Assembly: GCF_003963535.1 (NCBI RefSeq)
Contig: NZ_CP034539.1
Location: 1,612,001 to 1,676,000, forward strand
Direction of reading: 5' to 3'
Origin: Streptomyces cyaneochromogenes
Lineage (GTDB): Bacteria > Actinomycetota > Actinomycetes > Streptomycetales > Streptomycetaceae
Length of the DNA stretch: 64,000 nt
Each line of letters begins with the position of its first letter. The stretch's first letter is position 1. The notes below the pieces were generated by a model. It did not search any database and was not told where the DNA came from. It saw nothing but the letters and a program-made list of their open reading frames with translations. Below, piece by piece: positions 50,698 to 59,973 of this stretch. A program made the translations under genes and the position numbers.

Positions 50698-51782
50698 CAC
50701 AGCACCACCACCGAGCGCAGCACGTCGCCGCCGTGCATCCGCTCGAAGGCCTTCTCGACCTCGTCCAGCGCGATGGTCTCCGTGACGAAGGCGTCCAGGT
50801 CGAGCCGGCCCTGGAGATAGAGGTCGATGAGCATCGGGAAGTCCCGGGAGGGCAGGCAGTCGCCGTACCAACTCGACTTCAGCGCCCCGCCCCGGCCGAA
50901 GACGTCCAGCAGCGGCAGCTCCAGCTTCATCTCCGGGGTCGGCACGCCGACCAGGACGACCGTGCCGGCGAGGTCCCGGGCGTAGAAGGCCTGCTGGTAC
51001 GTCTCCGGACGACCGACCGCCTCGATGACCACGTCCGCACCATGGCCGCCGGTCAGCTCACGGATCGCCTCCACCGCGTCGGCGTTCCTGGAGTTGACGG
51101 TGTGGGTCGCACCCAGCTTCTCCGCCGTGGCCAGTTTCCGGTCGTCGATGTCGACCGCGATGACCTTCGCCGCGCCCGCAAGATTCGCCCCGGCGATCGC
51201 CGCCGCCCCCACGCCACCGCAGCCGATCACGGCGACCGAGTCACCCCGGCCGACGTTGCCGGTGTTGATGGCCGCACCGATGCCCGCCATCACACCGCAC
51301 CCCAGCAGACCCGCGGCAGCAGCCGACGCGGTCGGGTCGACCTTCGTGCACTGCCCCGCCGCCACCAGCGTCTTCTCCGCGAACGCGCCGATGCCCAGCG
51401 CGGGCGAGAGCTCGGTGCCGTCCAGCAGGGTCATTTTCTGCTTGGCGTTGTGGGTGTTGAAGCAGTACCACGGACGACCGCGCAGACAGGCCCGGCACTG
51501 ACCACACACGGCGCGCCAGTTGAGGATGACGAAGTCGCCGGGCGCGACGTCGGTCACCCCCTCCCCCACCGACTCCACGATGCCCGCGGCCTCATGGCCG
51601 AGCAGGAAGGGGAAGTCGTCGTTGATGCCGCCCTCGCGATAGTGCAGATCGGTGTGGCAGACCCCGCAGGCCTCGATCTTCACCAGCGCCTCACCCGGAC
51701 CCGGGTCCGGCACGACGATCGTCTCCAGGCTGACGGGGGCGCCCTTGCCCCGCGCGACGACAGCACGGACCTGGTGCGTCAT
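50697..51782 (-). CDS. S-(hydroxymethyl)mycothiol dehydrogenase
   Basis: Zinc alcohol dehydrogenase, 361 aa, matching the actinobacterial mycothiol-dependent formaldehyde dehydrogenase group (AdhE2/MscR). Catalytic zinc: [15 protein letters not shown] and [14 protein letters not shown]; the structural zinc region [20 protein letters not shown] lacks one of the usual four-Cys positions by eye; the NAD site is [20 protein letters not shown]. It oxidises the formaldehyde-mycothiol adduct and so can dispose of formaldehyde from GbcA. ATG 51782 matches family starts. The next gene encodes the MBL hydrolase. The upstream region contains a weak copy of the island palindrome. Confidence 0.9.
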   Translation of the reverse strand: MTHQVRAVVARGKGAPVSLETIVVPDPGPGEALVKIEACGVCHTDLHYREGGINDDFPFLLGHEAAGIVESVGEGVTDVAPGDFVILNWRAVCGQCRACLRGRPWYCFNTHNAKQKMTLLDGTELSPALGIGAFAEKTLVAAGQCTKVDPTASAAAAGLLGCGVMAGIGAAINTGNVGRGDSVAVIGCGGVGAAAIAGANLAGAAKVIAVDIDDRKLATAEKLGATHTVNSRNADAVEAIRELTGGHGADVVIEAVGRPETYQQAFYARDLAGTVVLVGVPTPEMKLELPLLDVFGRGGALKSSWYGDCLPSRDFPMLIDLYLQGRLDLDAFVTETIALDEVEKAFERMHGGDVLRSVVVL

Positions 51783-51817
51783 GGCCACTCCTCGGCTGAT
51801 CGAGACTTGAATCAGAT

Positions 51818-51834
51818 GTTGCTCATTACGGCAC
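51818..51834. promoter_or_regulatory. Weak candidate IclR operator upstream of formaldehyde dehydrogenase
   Basis: GTTGCT-CATTA-CGGCAC matches the consensus at about eight of twelve arm positions, 36 bases before the start codon. A CGCAACAC half site follows at 51848-51855. Reported because of its position; similarity alone is weak. Confidence 0.3.
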
Positions 51835-52004
51835 ACATCTCACGTGTCGCAACACAGCATCCTTGAGCGCGAACCGGCGGTCAAGGAGCGCGACGAGGGT
51901 TCCCTCAGCCGGTCGGAATCCCGGCGCGACAGCACGAACGCCCGGCCGGGTCGTGGCCGCACCGGGACGGTTCCACGACCCCGCCGGGCGCGGGTCCGCC
52001 GGCG

Positions 52005-53192
52005 TCAGCCGGCGGATGAGGATGAGGAATGCGTGGGCTGCGTCGACTGCGGCGCCTGTGCGGACTTCGCGCCGTCCGTGGACGTGCCTTTGCGTCCGCG
52101 GATGATGAGCGGGTCCTGGCGCAGATCGCGGGTGAGCGCGATACACAGGCCGATCATCACCAGGGTGAAGGGGGCCGCCGCCAGAATGGTGAGGTTCTGC
52201 AGCCCGGTGAGCGCGTCGCCCTTGCCGCCGCCGATGAGCAGCATGATCGCGGCGACCGCTCCGGTCAGCACACCCCAGAACACCACGACGGTCCGGGTCG
52301 GCTCCAGGGATCCACGCTGCGAGAGCGTGCCCATGACGATCGAGGCGGCGTCGGCGCCGGAGACGAAGAAGATTCCGACGAGGATCACCACCACGATGCT
52401 CGTCACCCTCGCGATCGGGTACTGCTGGAGCACGTCGAGGAGCTGCCCCTGGGCCGTCCCGGCGGGCGCCACTGAGGCGGTCCTCCTCCTGCAGGTGCAT
52501 CGCCGAGCCGCCGAAGATCGCGAACCACAGCAGGCTGACGGTGCTGGGCACCAGGATGACCCCGCCCACGAACTGCCGGATGGTCCGGCCGCGGCTGATG
52601 CGCGCGATGAACATGCCGACGAACAGCGTCCAGGAGATCCACCAGGCCCAGCAGAAGACCGTCCAGCCGGCCAGCCAATCGGCGACCCCCTCACCGCTCG
52701 ACGCCTCGGTGCGCTCTGCCATCTGGGTCAGGTCGCCGAGGAAGGCGCCGATGGAGGTGGGCAGCAGGTCGAGGATGAAGATGGTCGGCCCGACGAGGAA
52801 CACGAAGACCGCCAGGGTCACCGCCAGAACCATGTTGATGTTGGACAGCCACTGGATGCCCTTGGTGATCCCGGACACGGCCGAGGCGACGAACGCCACG
52901 GTCAGCACCGCGATCACGGCGACCAGCAGGCCGGTGCCGACGGATCCCATCCAGCCGAGCCCGGTGAAGCCGCTGCCGATCTGCAGGGCGCCGAGCCCCA
53001 GGGAGGCCGCGGACCCGAAGAGGGTGGCGAAGATGGCGAGGATGTCGATGCCCCTGCCGCCCCAGCCGTTCGCCCGCTGCTCACCGATCAGCGGGGTGAA
53101 CACGGCGCTGATCAGCTGCCGGCGTCCGCGCCGGAAGGTGCTGTAGGCGATGGCCAGCCCGACCACCGCGTACATCGCCCACGGGTGGAGCT
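52005..53192 (-). pseudogene. BCCT (betaine/choline/carnitine) transporter, broken
   Basis: The sequence starts abruptly at [21 protein letters not shown], which lies about one third into BCCT proteins, then shows [34 protein letters not shown] and the conserved Trp-rich [24 protein letters not shown]. Near 52480, after AMHLQEE, the frame changes; the new frame continues [39 protein letters not shown] and a normal C-terminus ending at 52005. So about 170 N-terminal residues are missing and one base is lost or gained. It would have imported glycine betaine or choline; uptake now rests on the OpuA-type system. Confidence 0.85.
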
Positions 53193-53325
53193 GGGTCGGA
53201 CGTGCGGAGTTGCCCGACCTCGACGGACCTGACCCGCGAACGGCCGCGCGCGTTGGGGAATCAGCGCACACGGACCGCTGTTGCCCGGAACAGCAGCCCT
53301 TGCACGATCCCCAAGGAGGCCCAGC

Positions 53326-53733
53326 GTGTACGGCGACCCGGCGACAGTCCGCAAGATCCTCACCGAGCTCGGCGACACCTGGGCCGTCGTGGGCCTGTCG
53401 ACCAACCAGCGGCGTGCGGCCTACGGGGTCGCCGACGTCCTCCAGCGTTTCGGCAAGCGCATCGTGCCCGTGCACCCGAAGGCGGAGACGGTCCACGGGG
53501 AACAGGGATACCCCTCTCTGGAAGCGATCCCCTTCGAAGTCGACGTCGTCGACGTGTTCGTCAACAGCGACCTCGCCGGGGCCGTCGCCGACGAGGCCGC
53601 GGCCATCGGCGCGAAGGCCGTCTGGTTCCAGCTCGGCGTCATCGACGTGGCCGCCTACGACCGCACGCGCGCCGCCGGCCTCGACATGGTCATGGACCGC
53701 TGCCCGGCGATCGAGATCCCGCGCCTGGGCTGA
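53326..53733 (+). CDS. CoA-binding protein (YccU-like)
   Basis: A 135-aa Rossmann-type CoA-binding domain protein. Motifs: [60 protein letters not shown] and [20 protein letters not shown], then [17 protein letters not shown]. The molecular role is not established. GTG 53326 has SD AAGGAGG nine bases upstream. It runs away from the BCCT pseudogene, whose missing N-terminus would have covered this place; the junction is near 53192. Confidence 0.9.
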   Translation: MYGDPATVRKILTELGDTWAVVGLSTNQRRAAYGVADVLQRFGKRIVPVHPKAETVHGEQGYPSLEAIPFEVDVVDVFVNSDLAGAVADEAAAIGAKAVWFQLGVIDVAAYDRTRAAGLDMVMDRCPAIEIPRLG

Positions 53734-53815
53734 CCGGCTGACGGCACGTCGCCGAGCCACCGAGCCCGCCCCGGAGCCCTCCCCTCCCCACATCACCGGC
53801 CCCCATAATGCTCGG

Positions 53816-55039
53816 GTGACTGCGACCTCCCCCCACACCAACTCCGGTGCCCCGCAACGCTTCCCGGTCGTCATCGTGGGCGCCGGGCCGGCCGGCCTCA
53901 CCATCGGCAACATCCTGCGGGCGGCGTCCGTCGACTGTCTGGTCCTGGAGACCGAGACACGTCAGTTCATCGAGCAGCGGCCGCGGGCCGGGGTCATCGA
54001 GGAGTGGGCGGTACGCGGACTGGAGCGGCGGGGCCTCGCGGACACGCTGCTGGCGCGGGCGCAGCGGCACACGGAGTGCGAGTTCAGGTTCGCCGGGGAG
54101 CGCTACCGGTTCGCGTACGCCGAGCTGACGGGACAGCACCACTGGATCTATCCGCAGCAGTTGCTGGTGACGGACCTGGTGCGCGAGTACGCGGATGTCC
54201 GCGGCGGAGCCATACGCTTCGGCGTTCAGGACGTGGAACCACGCGGCCTCGACACCGACCACCCCTCAGTGTCGTACACCTGCCCGCAGACAGGTCGACG
54301 CGAGGTCGTGTACTGCGACTTCGTGGCCGGCTGCGACGGGGCGCGCGGGGTGACGCGCGCCGCGGTGTCCGACGGCCGTGCCCACATCTCCCGCAGCGAC
54401 TACGGCATCGGCTGGCTGGCGCTGCTCGCCGAGGCACCGCCGTCCTCCGACTGCGTGCTGTTCGGCATGCATCCGAACGGGTTCGCCGGACACATGCCGC
54501 GCAGCGCCGAGGTGACCCGCTACTACCTCGAGTGCCCGCCCGGCGACGACCCGGAGACCTGGTCGCACGACAGGGTCTGGACGGAGCTGCAGCAGCGGCT
54601 CGGGGCGAACGGCGCGCCGCCGCTGACCGAGGGGCGGCTGATCGAGAAGCGCGTCCTCGACATGCACAACTACGTGGTCGAACCCATGGTGTTCGGCCGC
54701 CTCTTCCTGGCCGGCGACGCCGCCCACCTGACCGCCCCGATCGCCGCGAAGGGCATGAATCTCGCCCTGCACGACGCCTTCCTGCTCGGCGACGCGATGG
54801 TCGCGTACCTCACGAAGGGCGACGGCACCGGCCTGGACGGCTACTCGGCGGCCTGCCTGGGCCGGGTGTGGGACTACCAGGAGTTCTCCCACTGGCTCTC
54901 CGAGGTCTACCACGGCGCGTCCTCGGGCGACCCCTACCGCGCGGGCACCACTCTCGCCCGCCTCCGCCGCCTCTTCGGCTCCCCGACCGCGGCGATGGCG
55001 TTCGCGGAGCAGTACCTGGGCACGAACGCCGACTACTGA
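53816..55039 (+). CDS. pobA: 4-hydroxybenzoate 3-monooxygenase-like flavoprotein
   Basis: Group A FAD aromatic hydroxylase, 407 aa. FAD site [40 protein letters not shown] matches the PobA substrate-side segment; [15 protein letters not shown] is the DG motif; the second GD motif is [20 protein letters not shown] followed by [15 protein letters not shown]. It would form protocatechuate from 4-hydroxybenzoate; the exact substrate is not proven and no ring-cleavage genes are adjacent. GTG 53816 fits the spacing to the preceding gene, and the first ~14 residues before the FAD site are low complexity. Confidence 0.85.
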   Translation: MTATSPHTNSGAPQRFPVVIVGAGPAGLTIGNILRAASVDCLVLETETRQFIEQRPRAGVIEEWAVRGLERRGLADTLLARAQRHTECEFRFAGERYRFAYAELTGQHHWIYPQQLLVTDLVREYADVRGGAIRFGVQDVEPRGLDTDHPSVSYTCPQTGRREVVYCDFVAGCDGARGVTRAAVSDGRAHISRSDYGIGWLALLAEAPPSSDCVLFGMHPNGFAGHMPRSAEVTRYYLECPPGDDPETWSHDRVWTELQQRLGANGAPPLTEGRLIEKRVLDMHNYVVEPMVFGRLFLAGDAAHLTAPIAAKGMNLALHDAFLLGDAMVAYLTKGDGTGLDGYSAACLGRVWDYQEFSHWLSEVYHGASSGDPYRAGTTLARLRRLFGSPTAAMAFAEQYLGTNADY

Positions 55040-55095
55040 GTCACAGCCGGCCGTCGCTGAGGGAGCGGATCTGCCGGCGGCCCTCTCTGCGCGGG

Positions 55096-55147
55096 TGCGC
55101 ATCGTACGCAGGTGATAGGTGCATGCGTGCGCTCATACGCACATAAT
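55096..55147 (+). promoter_or_regulatory. Tandem palindromes and -10 box before cation efflux gene
   Basis: TGCG-CATCGTA-CGCA (55096-55110) and GTGCG-CTCATA-CGCAC (55127-55142) share TGCG...CGCA arms, 31 bases apart, about three helix turns. A -10-like CATAAT follows at 55142-55147, so the second palindrome overlaps the promoter. It is a plausible metal-regulator operator; the regulator is not encoded nearby. Confidence 0.45.
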
Positions 55148-55198
55148 GGCGTCGTGGGTGGTCACCAGTCCACTCCCACGCACCGGAAGGGGAGCGCC

Positions 55199-56341
55199 GT
55201 GAGCGACGGGCACTCGCACGAGCACCAGGGCCATCACGGCCACCCTCACGAGCACGAGCACCACCACGGCCACAGCCACGGTCACGGAAACGGCCACGGT
55301 CACGGAAACGGCCACAGGCACGGCCACGGCCACCACGAGCACTCCCACACCCCGTCCCCCCTCCGCCACCGCCTCACCCACCTCCTCCGCCCCCACTCCC
55401 ACGAAACCGCCGACAAGCTCGACTCCGCCCTGGAGTCCTCGGCCCGCGGCATGCGCGCACTGTGGGTCTCGCTGGCCGTGCTCGGGGTGACGGCGCTCGT
55501 TCAGGCGGTCGTGGTGGTCGTCTCCGGATCGGTCGCGCTGCTCGGCGACACGGTGCACAACACCGCGGACGCGCTGACCGCGGTACCGCTGGGCATCGCC
55601 TTCGTGCTCGGCCGGCGCGCGGCGACCCGTCGCTTCACGTACGGCTACGGGCGGGCCGAGGACCTCGCGGGCATCGCCATCGTGCTGACGATCGCCGCGT
55701 CCGCGGCGTTCGCGGCGTGGACGGCCGTCGACCGCCTGCTCGACCCGCGCCCGATGCAGCAGATCCCGGCCGTGGCCGCGGCGGCGCTCGTCGGGTTCGC
55801 GGGGAACGAATGGGTGGCCCGGTACCGGATCCGGGTGGGCCGCTCGATCGGCTCGGCCGCGCTGGTCGCGGACGGACTGCACGCCCGTACCGACGGATTC
55901 ACGTCACTCGCCGTCCTGTTGAGTGCCGGGGGTGCGGCGCTCGGGTGGCAACTCGCGGACCCCATCGTGGGGTTGGCGATCACGGCCGCGATCACGCTGG
56001 TACTGCGGGACGCGGCACGCGAGGTCTTCCGGCGGGTGATGGACGCCGTGGACCCGGCCCTGGTGGACCGGGCCGAGGGGGCGCTTCGGGAGGTCGCGGG
56101 CGTGCGCGAGGTGGGCGAGCTGCGGCTGCGCTGGATCGGGCACCGGCTGCGCGCCGAGGTGGCGGTGGTCGTGGACGGCGAGGCGACAGTACGCCAGGCG
56201 CACGCCATCGCCGTCGACGCCGAACACGCCCTGCTGCACGCCGTCCCCCGGCTCACCGCGGCCCTGGTCCATGCCGACCCGGCACCGGCGCCGGGCGAGG
56301 CGGATCCGCATCTGGCCCTCGCCCACCACGCCACGGCCTGA
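55199..56341 (+). CDS. Cation diffusion facilitator, His-rich
   Basis: Predicted Zn(II)/Co(II)/Cd(II) efflux transporter, 380 aa. Residues ~5-60 are a histidine-rich tail in which more than a third of residues are His, built partly from a GNGHGH-type tandem repeat; it should bind metal in the cytoplasm. Six membrane helices follow. Metal site residues are seen in SGSVALLGDTVHNTADALTA (helix 2, HxxxD) and LVADGLHARTDGFTSLAVLL (helix 5). The C-terminal domain (~290-365) has VAGVREVGELRLRWIGHRLR. GTG 55199 has SD GGAAGGGG. Tandem palindromes precede it, suggesting metal-controlled expression. Confidence 0.92.
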   Translation: MSDGHSHEHQGHHGHPHEHEHHHGHSHGHGNGHGHGNGHRHGHGHHEHSHTPSPLRHRLTHLLRPHSHETADKLDSALESSARGMRALWVSLAVLGVTALVQAVVVVVSGSVALLGDTVHNTADALTAVPLGIAFVLGRRAATRRFTYGYGRAEDLAGIAIVLTIAASAAFAAWTAVDRLLDPRPMQQIPAVAAAALVGFAGNEWVARYRIRVGRSIGSAALVADGLHARTDGFTSLAVLLSAGGAALGWQLADPIVGLAITAAITLVLRDAAREVFRRVMDAVDPALVDRAEGALREVAGVREVGELRLRWIGHRLRAEVAVVVDGEATVRQAHAIAVDAEHALLHAVPRLTAALVHADPAPAPGEADPHLALAHHATA

Positions 56342-56351
56342 GCCCAGGACC

Positions 56352-56909
56352 TCAGGCGACGCCGAGTCCTTCCAGTACGACCGCCCCCGGCAGCTCCGCG
56401 AACGCCTTGCCCGGCACCAGCAGCTTGCCCCGTCGGCGCCCGCTGCCGACCAGGACGTACGGCAGGTCGACGACGGCCGAGTCCACCAGCACCGGCCAGC
56501 CGTCGGGCAGCCCGATCGGGGTGATGCCGCCGTACTCCATGCCGGTCTCGCCGGTCGCCGTGTCCATCGAGGCGAACGACGCCTTGCGGGCGCCGAGTTG
56601 GCGGCGGACGACACCGTTCACGTCGACCCGGGTGGTGGAGAGCACGACGCACGCGGCCAGCGTGCTCTCGCCACCGCGCTTGCCCGCGACGACCACGCAG
56701 TTCGCGGACTGTTCCAGCAGTTCCTGCCCGTAGTGCTCGACGAAGACGGCGGTGTCCGCCCACTGCGGGTCGGTCTCGACGTAGACGATCTGGTCGGCGG
56801 GGACGCTGCCACGCCAGTGGCGTACGGCTTCGGCGACCGGGCCGATGAGTTCGTCGAGGCAGTCGGGGGCGGGGGTGGCGTTGTCGAAGTGTCCGATCGG
56901 CGCGTCCAT
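56352..56909 (-). CDS. YbaK/ProX-type aminoacyl-tRNA deacylase family
   Basis: Protein of 185 aa with the YbaK/EbsC editing fold, which removes wrongly attached amino acids from tRNA. Family cues: ANCVVVAGKRGGESTLAACV, RRQLGARKASFASMDTATGE with the region holding the catalytic Lys, TGMEYGGITPIGLPDGWPVL with the GGxxPxG element, and VDSAVVDLPYVLVGSGRRRG. The N-terminal ~35 residues are specific to the actinobacterial subgroup. ATG 56909. It lies convergently to the cation efflux gene with only ten bases between the stops, and no hairpin was seen between them. Confidence 0.87.
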   Translation of the reverse strand: MDAPIGHFDNATPAPDCLDELIGPVAEAVRHWRGSVPADQIVYVETDPQWADTAVFVEHYGQELLEQSANCVVVAGKRGGESTLAACVVLSTTRVDVNGVVRRQLGARKASFASMDTATGETGMEYGGITPIGLPDGWPVLVDSAVVDLPYVLVGSGRRRGKLLVPGKAFAELPGAVVLEGLGVA

Positions 56910-56952
56910 GACCGCACGCTAACAGGCCCGCCGACACCGCCGGAGCGGGATC

Positions 56953-57525
56953 TCAGCGGGCGGGCGGGACCGAGACGGCCAGCATCCACTCGGTCGGGAC
57001 GTCGCCCTGATTGCCGTACGAGTGCGGGGCGTCGGCCTCGAAGGTGGCGCTCGCGCCGGCCGGGACGCGGTACTCCGTGCCGTCGACGGTGAGGGTCAGT
57101 TCGCCCTCCGTGACGTGGACGATCTCGACGGTGCCGACGGGGTGCGGGTCCGAGTCGCTGCTCTCGCCCGGCATCATCCGCCAGTGCCACATCTCCAGCG
57201 GGCCGGGCGCCTCGGCACCGGCGAGGAGCCGGCTGTGACTGCCCGCGTCGGTGTGCCACAGCCGCACGACCTGGTCGGCCGGGACGACCCGCACCTTCGG
57301 CCCCTGCTCGTAGTCGAGCAGGGTGGTGATGCTGACCCCGAGCGCGTCACCGATCTTGACCACCGTGCCGAGGCTGGGGTTGGTGCGCGCCTGCTCGATC
57401 TGGATGAGCATGCCGCGGCTGACACCTGCCCGGGCGGCGAGCACGTCCAGCGTGAAGCCGCGGGCCGCACGCCAGTGCTTGACGTTGCGCGCCAGGGACT
57501 GGGTCAACAGGTCGAGGTCCGACAC
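56953..57525 (-). CDS. XRE-cupin transcriptional regulator
   Basis: Regulator of 190 aa with an N-terminal XRE helix-turn-helix (~8-65: LARNVKHWRAARGFTLDVLA, GVSRGMLIQIEQARTNPSLG, KIGDALGVSITTLLD) and a C-terminal cupin (~105-185: GPLEMWHWRMMPGESSDSDP, HPVGTVEIVHVTEGELTLTV, ASATFEADAPHSYGNQG). Such proteins sense small organic ligands through the cupin. GTG 57525 is divergent from the EamA transporter gene (57633). The 107-base gap contains an imperfect inverted repeat, so it probably controls the transporter and itself. Confidence 0.9.
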   Translation of the reverse strand: MSDLDLLTQSLARNVKHWRAARGFTLDVLAARAGVSRGMLIQIEQARTNPSLGTVVKIGDALGVSITTLLDYEQGPKVRVVPADQVVRLWHTDAGSHSRLLAGAEAPGPLEMWHWRMMPGESSDSDPHPVGTVEIVHVTEGELTLTVDGTEYRVPAGASATFEADAPHSYGNQGDVPTEWMLAVSVPPAR

Positions 57526-57531
57526 ATTCCG

Positions 57532-57559
57532 TCCAAATTCCGGAGTTCAATATTCTGGA
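57532..57559. promoter_or_regulatory. Imperfect inverted repeat between XRE-cupin and EamA genes
   Basis: TCCAAATTC... and ...GAATATTGAAC-type arms ending in TCTGGA form an AT-rich imperfect inverted repeat directly before the regulator start, in otherwise GC-rich sequence. Position suggests a shared operator for the divergent pair. Confidence 0.35.
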
Positions 57560-57632
57560 TGACAGGGTCCAGCGTGCTGCACTACGGTGGGGTGCACCCG
57601 ATCGTTCACCGAACTGTACTGCGAGGCACCCC

Positions 57633-58490
57633 GTGACAGCACTCTTCGCCCTGGCCACCAGCCTGCTGTGGGGACTGGCCGACTTCGGCGGCGGACTGCT
57701 GACCCGGCGCACCCCCGCGCTCACGGTGGTCGTCGTCTCGCAGGGAATCGCCGCGGTCGTACTCGGTGTGATCGTGATCGCCACCGGCGGCTGGAGCGAG
57801 GCCGGATCCCAGCTGTGGTTCGCGGTCGCCGCCGGTGTGGTGGGGCCGGTCGCCCTGCTCTGCTTCTACAAGGCGCTCGCGCTCGGTCCCATGGGCGTGG
57901 TCTCCCCGCTCGGCACCGTGGGCGTGGCCGTCCCGGTCGGTGTGGGCCTCTTCCTCGGCGAGCGGCCAGGTCTGATTCAGGTCGCGGGCATCGCGGTCGC
58001 CGTACTCGGCGTCGTGCTCGCGGGCGGACCGCAGCTGCGGGGCGCGCCCGTGCAGCGGCAGGCCATCCTGCTCACGCTGATCGCGGCCTTCGGCTTCGGC
58101 ACGGTGTTCGCGCTGATCGCGGAGGCGTCGACCACCGTCACCGGCCTGTTCCTCGCCCTCTTCGTGCAGCGCGTGGTCAACGTCGCGGCGGGCGGCCTCG
58201 CGCTGTACGCCTCCGTGCGGCGGGGCGCCGCGGCCCTCCCGGAGGACGGCTTTCCCTGGCGCTCGCTGCCCGCGTTCGCCTTCGTCGGCCTCGCCGACGT
58301 CGCGGCGAACGGCACCTATGTGGTCGCCGCCCAGCACGGCCCGGTCACCGTGGCCGCCGTCCTGGCCTCGCTCTACCCGGTGGTGACCGCCCTGGCGGCA
58401 CGTGGCTTCCTCAGCGAGCGGCTGCGTGGGATGCAGGCCGCGGGCGCGGGGCTCGCGCTGGTGGGCACGGTGCTGTTGGCGGCCGGCTGA
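57633..58490 (+). CDS. EamA-type (DMT superfamily) transporter
   Basis: Membrane protein of 285 aa with two EamA repeats and about ten helices. Repeat 1: LFALATSLLWGLADFGGGLL, VVVVSQGIAAVVLGVIVI, VGPVALLCFYKALALGPMGV, TVGVAVPVGVGLFLGERP. Repeat 2: LTLIAAFGFGTVFALIAEAS, AFAFVGLADVAANGTYVVAA, VLASLYPVVTALAARGFLSE. Substrates of this family are amino acids, sugars or drugs and cannot be told from sequence. GTG 57633; control by the divergent XRE-cupin regulator is likely from position. Confidence 0.9.
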   Translation: MTALFALATSLLWGLADFGGGLLTRRTPALTVVVVSQGIAAVVLGVIVIATGGWSEAGSQLWFAVAAGVVGPVALLCFYKALALGPMGVVSPLGTVGVAVPVGVGLFLGERPGLIQVAGIAVAVLGVVLAGGPQLRGAPVQRQAILLTLIAAFGFGTVFALIAEASTTVTGLFLALFVQRVVNVAAGGLALYASVRRGAAALPEDGFPWRSLPAFAFVGLADVAANGTYVVAAQHGPVTVAAVLASLYPVVTALAARGFLSERLRGMQAAGAGLALVGTVLLAAG

Positions 58491-58498
58491 CGGCCGAC

Positions 58499-59296
58499 TC
58501 AGGACTCCGCGGCAGGCTCGGCGAGTTCGGCGGCCGCCTTCTCGTCCAGCTCCGCCAGCCTCGCCGCCGTCTCCTCGTCCAGCTCGGCCAGCGCCTGCAG
58601 CTGCTCGGGGGTGATCCCGTCGGGTATCGGCACCGGCGCCGGGGTCCGAAGAGGCGGCTGCCAGCCGTCGCCGGGCGTCCAGCGCCGTACGACACGGGCG
58701 GGCGCCCCCGCCACGACGGCGTGGTCGGGCACCGTGCCCCGGACCACCGCACCGGCCGCGACCACGACGTTCCGCCCGATCCGCGCGCCCGGCAGGATCA
58801 CGGCACCGGTGCCGATCCAGCACCCCGGGCCGATCTCCACCGCCTCCATCCGCGGCCACTGCTTGCCGATGGGCTCGTGCGGATCGTCGTACGAGTGGTT
58901 GGTGGACGTGACGTAGACGTACGGCCCGAAGTAGCAGTCGCTGCCGATGGTGACCGTCGTGTCGGCGATGACATGGCTGCCGCGACCCAGCACCACGCCG
59001 TCCCCTATGCGCAGGATCGGCTCCGGGCCCAGGTCGAGGTCGGGCATCAGACCGGCGGTCAGCGTCACCTGCTCGCCGACGATGCAGTGGGAGCCGAGGT
59101 GGATCCAGGGTTCGCCGAACACGGTGCCCAGCGGAAAGGCCAGGCGAGTGGCTTCGCCGATCGAGCCGAAGCGGAGGCGGCCGGGGTTCTCGGCGGTCAC
59201 CGAACCCGTGCGCTGCGCCCAGGCCCAGGCCGCGTGGACGGCGCGCTGGGCGAGGCCGCGCCGCCAGGATGAGAACGTGTTCTTGCGCTTGGGCAC
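58499..59296 (-). CDS. Left-handed beta-helix acyltransferase
   Basis: A 265-aa hexapeptide-repeat acyltransferase of the maltose/galactoside O-acetyltransferase type. Helix rungs are visible as FGEPWIHLGSHCIVGEQVTL, GDGVVLGRGSHVIADTTVTI, VEIGPGCWIGTGAVILPGAR and GRNVVVAAGAVVRGTVPDHA; the likely catalytic His is in VTSTNHSYDDPHEPIG. A C-terminal tail (~230-265) repeats AELDEE/AELDEK and is predicted helical; it is unusual for the family and may be a coiled-coil oligomerisation arm. GTG 59296. It converges with the EamA gene, the stops being 8 bases apart. Confidence 0.88.
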   Translation of the reverse strand: MPKRKNTFSSWRRGLAQRAVHAAWAWAQRTGSVTAENPGRLRFGSIGEATRLAFPLGTVFGEPWIHLGSHCIVGEQVTLTAGLMPDLDLGPEPILRIGDGVVLGRGSHVIADTTVTIGSDCYFGPYVYVTSTNHSYDDPHEPIGKQWPRMEAVEIGPGCWIGTGAVILPGARIGRNVVVAAGAVVRGTVPDHAVVAGAPARVVRRWTPGDGWQPPLRTPAPVPIPDGITPEQLQALAELDEETAARLAELDEKAAAELAEPAAES

Positions 59297-59406
59297 GCGT
59301 TCACCGTACTGAGCATGCGGCGCACTGATGGGGTGGGAGGCCTGTGATCTTCGCCCTACCGGGTGGCGTAGCGTGCGTCTACGACGTGCGTGGTGAGGAG
59401 AGGGCG

Positions 59407-59937
59407 ATGACGCAGAGAGCGCTGATCATGGGTATCGGGGGACGGGCACCGAAGATCGATGAGGCGGCATTCGTGGCCCCTATGTCGTCAGTGATCGGGG
59501 ATGTGACGCTGGAGGCGGGCGCGAGCGTTTGGTACGGGGCCGTGCTGCGCGGCGACGTCGAGAGGATCTCCGTCGGCGCGAGCAGCAACGTGCAGGACAA
59601 CTGCACGCTTCATGCCGATCCCGGCTTCCCCGTGACCGTCGGCGAGCGGGTGTCCATCGGGCACAACGCCGTGGTGCATGGGGCGACCGTTGGAGACGAC
59701 TGTCTGATCGGGATGGGCGCGACTGTGCTGAATGGCGCCGTGATCGGGGCGGGGTCTTTGGTCGCCGCTCAGGCTCTGGTGCCGCAGGGGATGCAGGTGC
59801 CGCCCGGGTCGCTCGTCGCGGGGGTGCCGGCGAAGGTGAAGCGGGAGCTCACGGAGGAGGAGCGGCAGGGTGTGACGCTCAACGGGACCATGTATGCGGA
59901 GTTGGCGAAGGCACACCGGGACGCGCACGGGGCGTGA
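59407..59937 (+). CDS. Gamma-carbonic anhydrase family protein
   Basis: Left-handed beta-helix protein of 176 aa, gamma-carbonic anhydrase-like. Rungs: FVAPMSSVIGDVTLEAGASV, WYGAVLRGDVERISVGASSN, VQDNCTLHADPG (first His), VSIGHNAVVHGATVG (two His), GMGATVLNGAVIGAGSLVAA. The three histidines form the intersubunit zinc site. The C-terminal helix (KVKRELTEEERQGVTLNGTM) is typical. Whether it hydrates CO2 or is inactive is not clear from sequence. ATG 59407 with SD GAGGAGAGGG; the longer frame is unlikely. Divergent from the acyltransferase gene. Confidence 0.92.
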   Translation: MTQRALIMGIGGRAPKIDEAAFVAPMSSVIGDVTLEAGASVWYGAVLRGDVERISVGASSNVQDNCTLHADPGFPVTVGERVSIGHNAVVHGATVGDDCLIGMGATVLNGAVIGAGSLVAAQALVPQGMQVPPGSLVAGVPAKVKRELTEEERQGVTLNGTMYAELAKAHRDAHGA

Positions 59938-59973
59938 GGCCGTGCGCGGTCCGCGGGTTCCTTGCGGGGCGCT

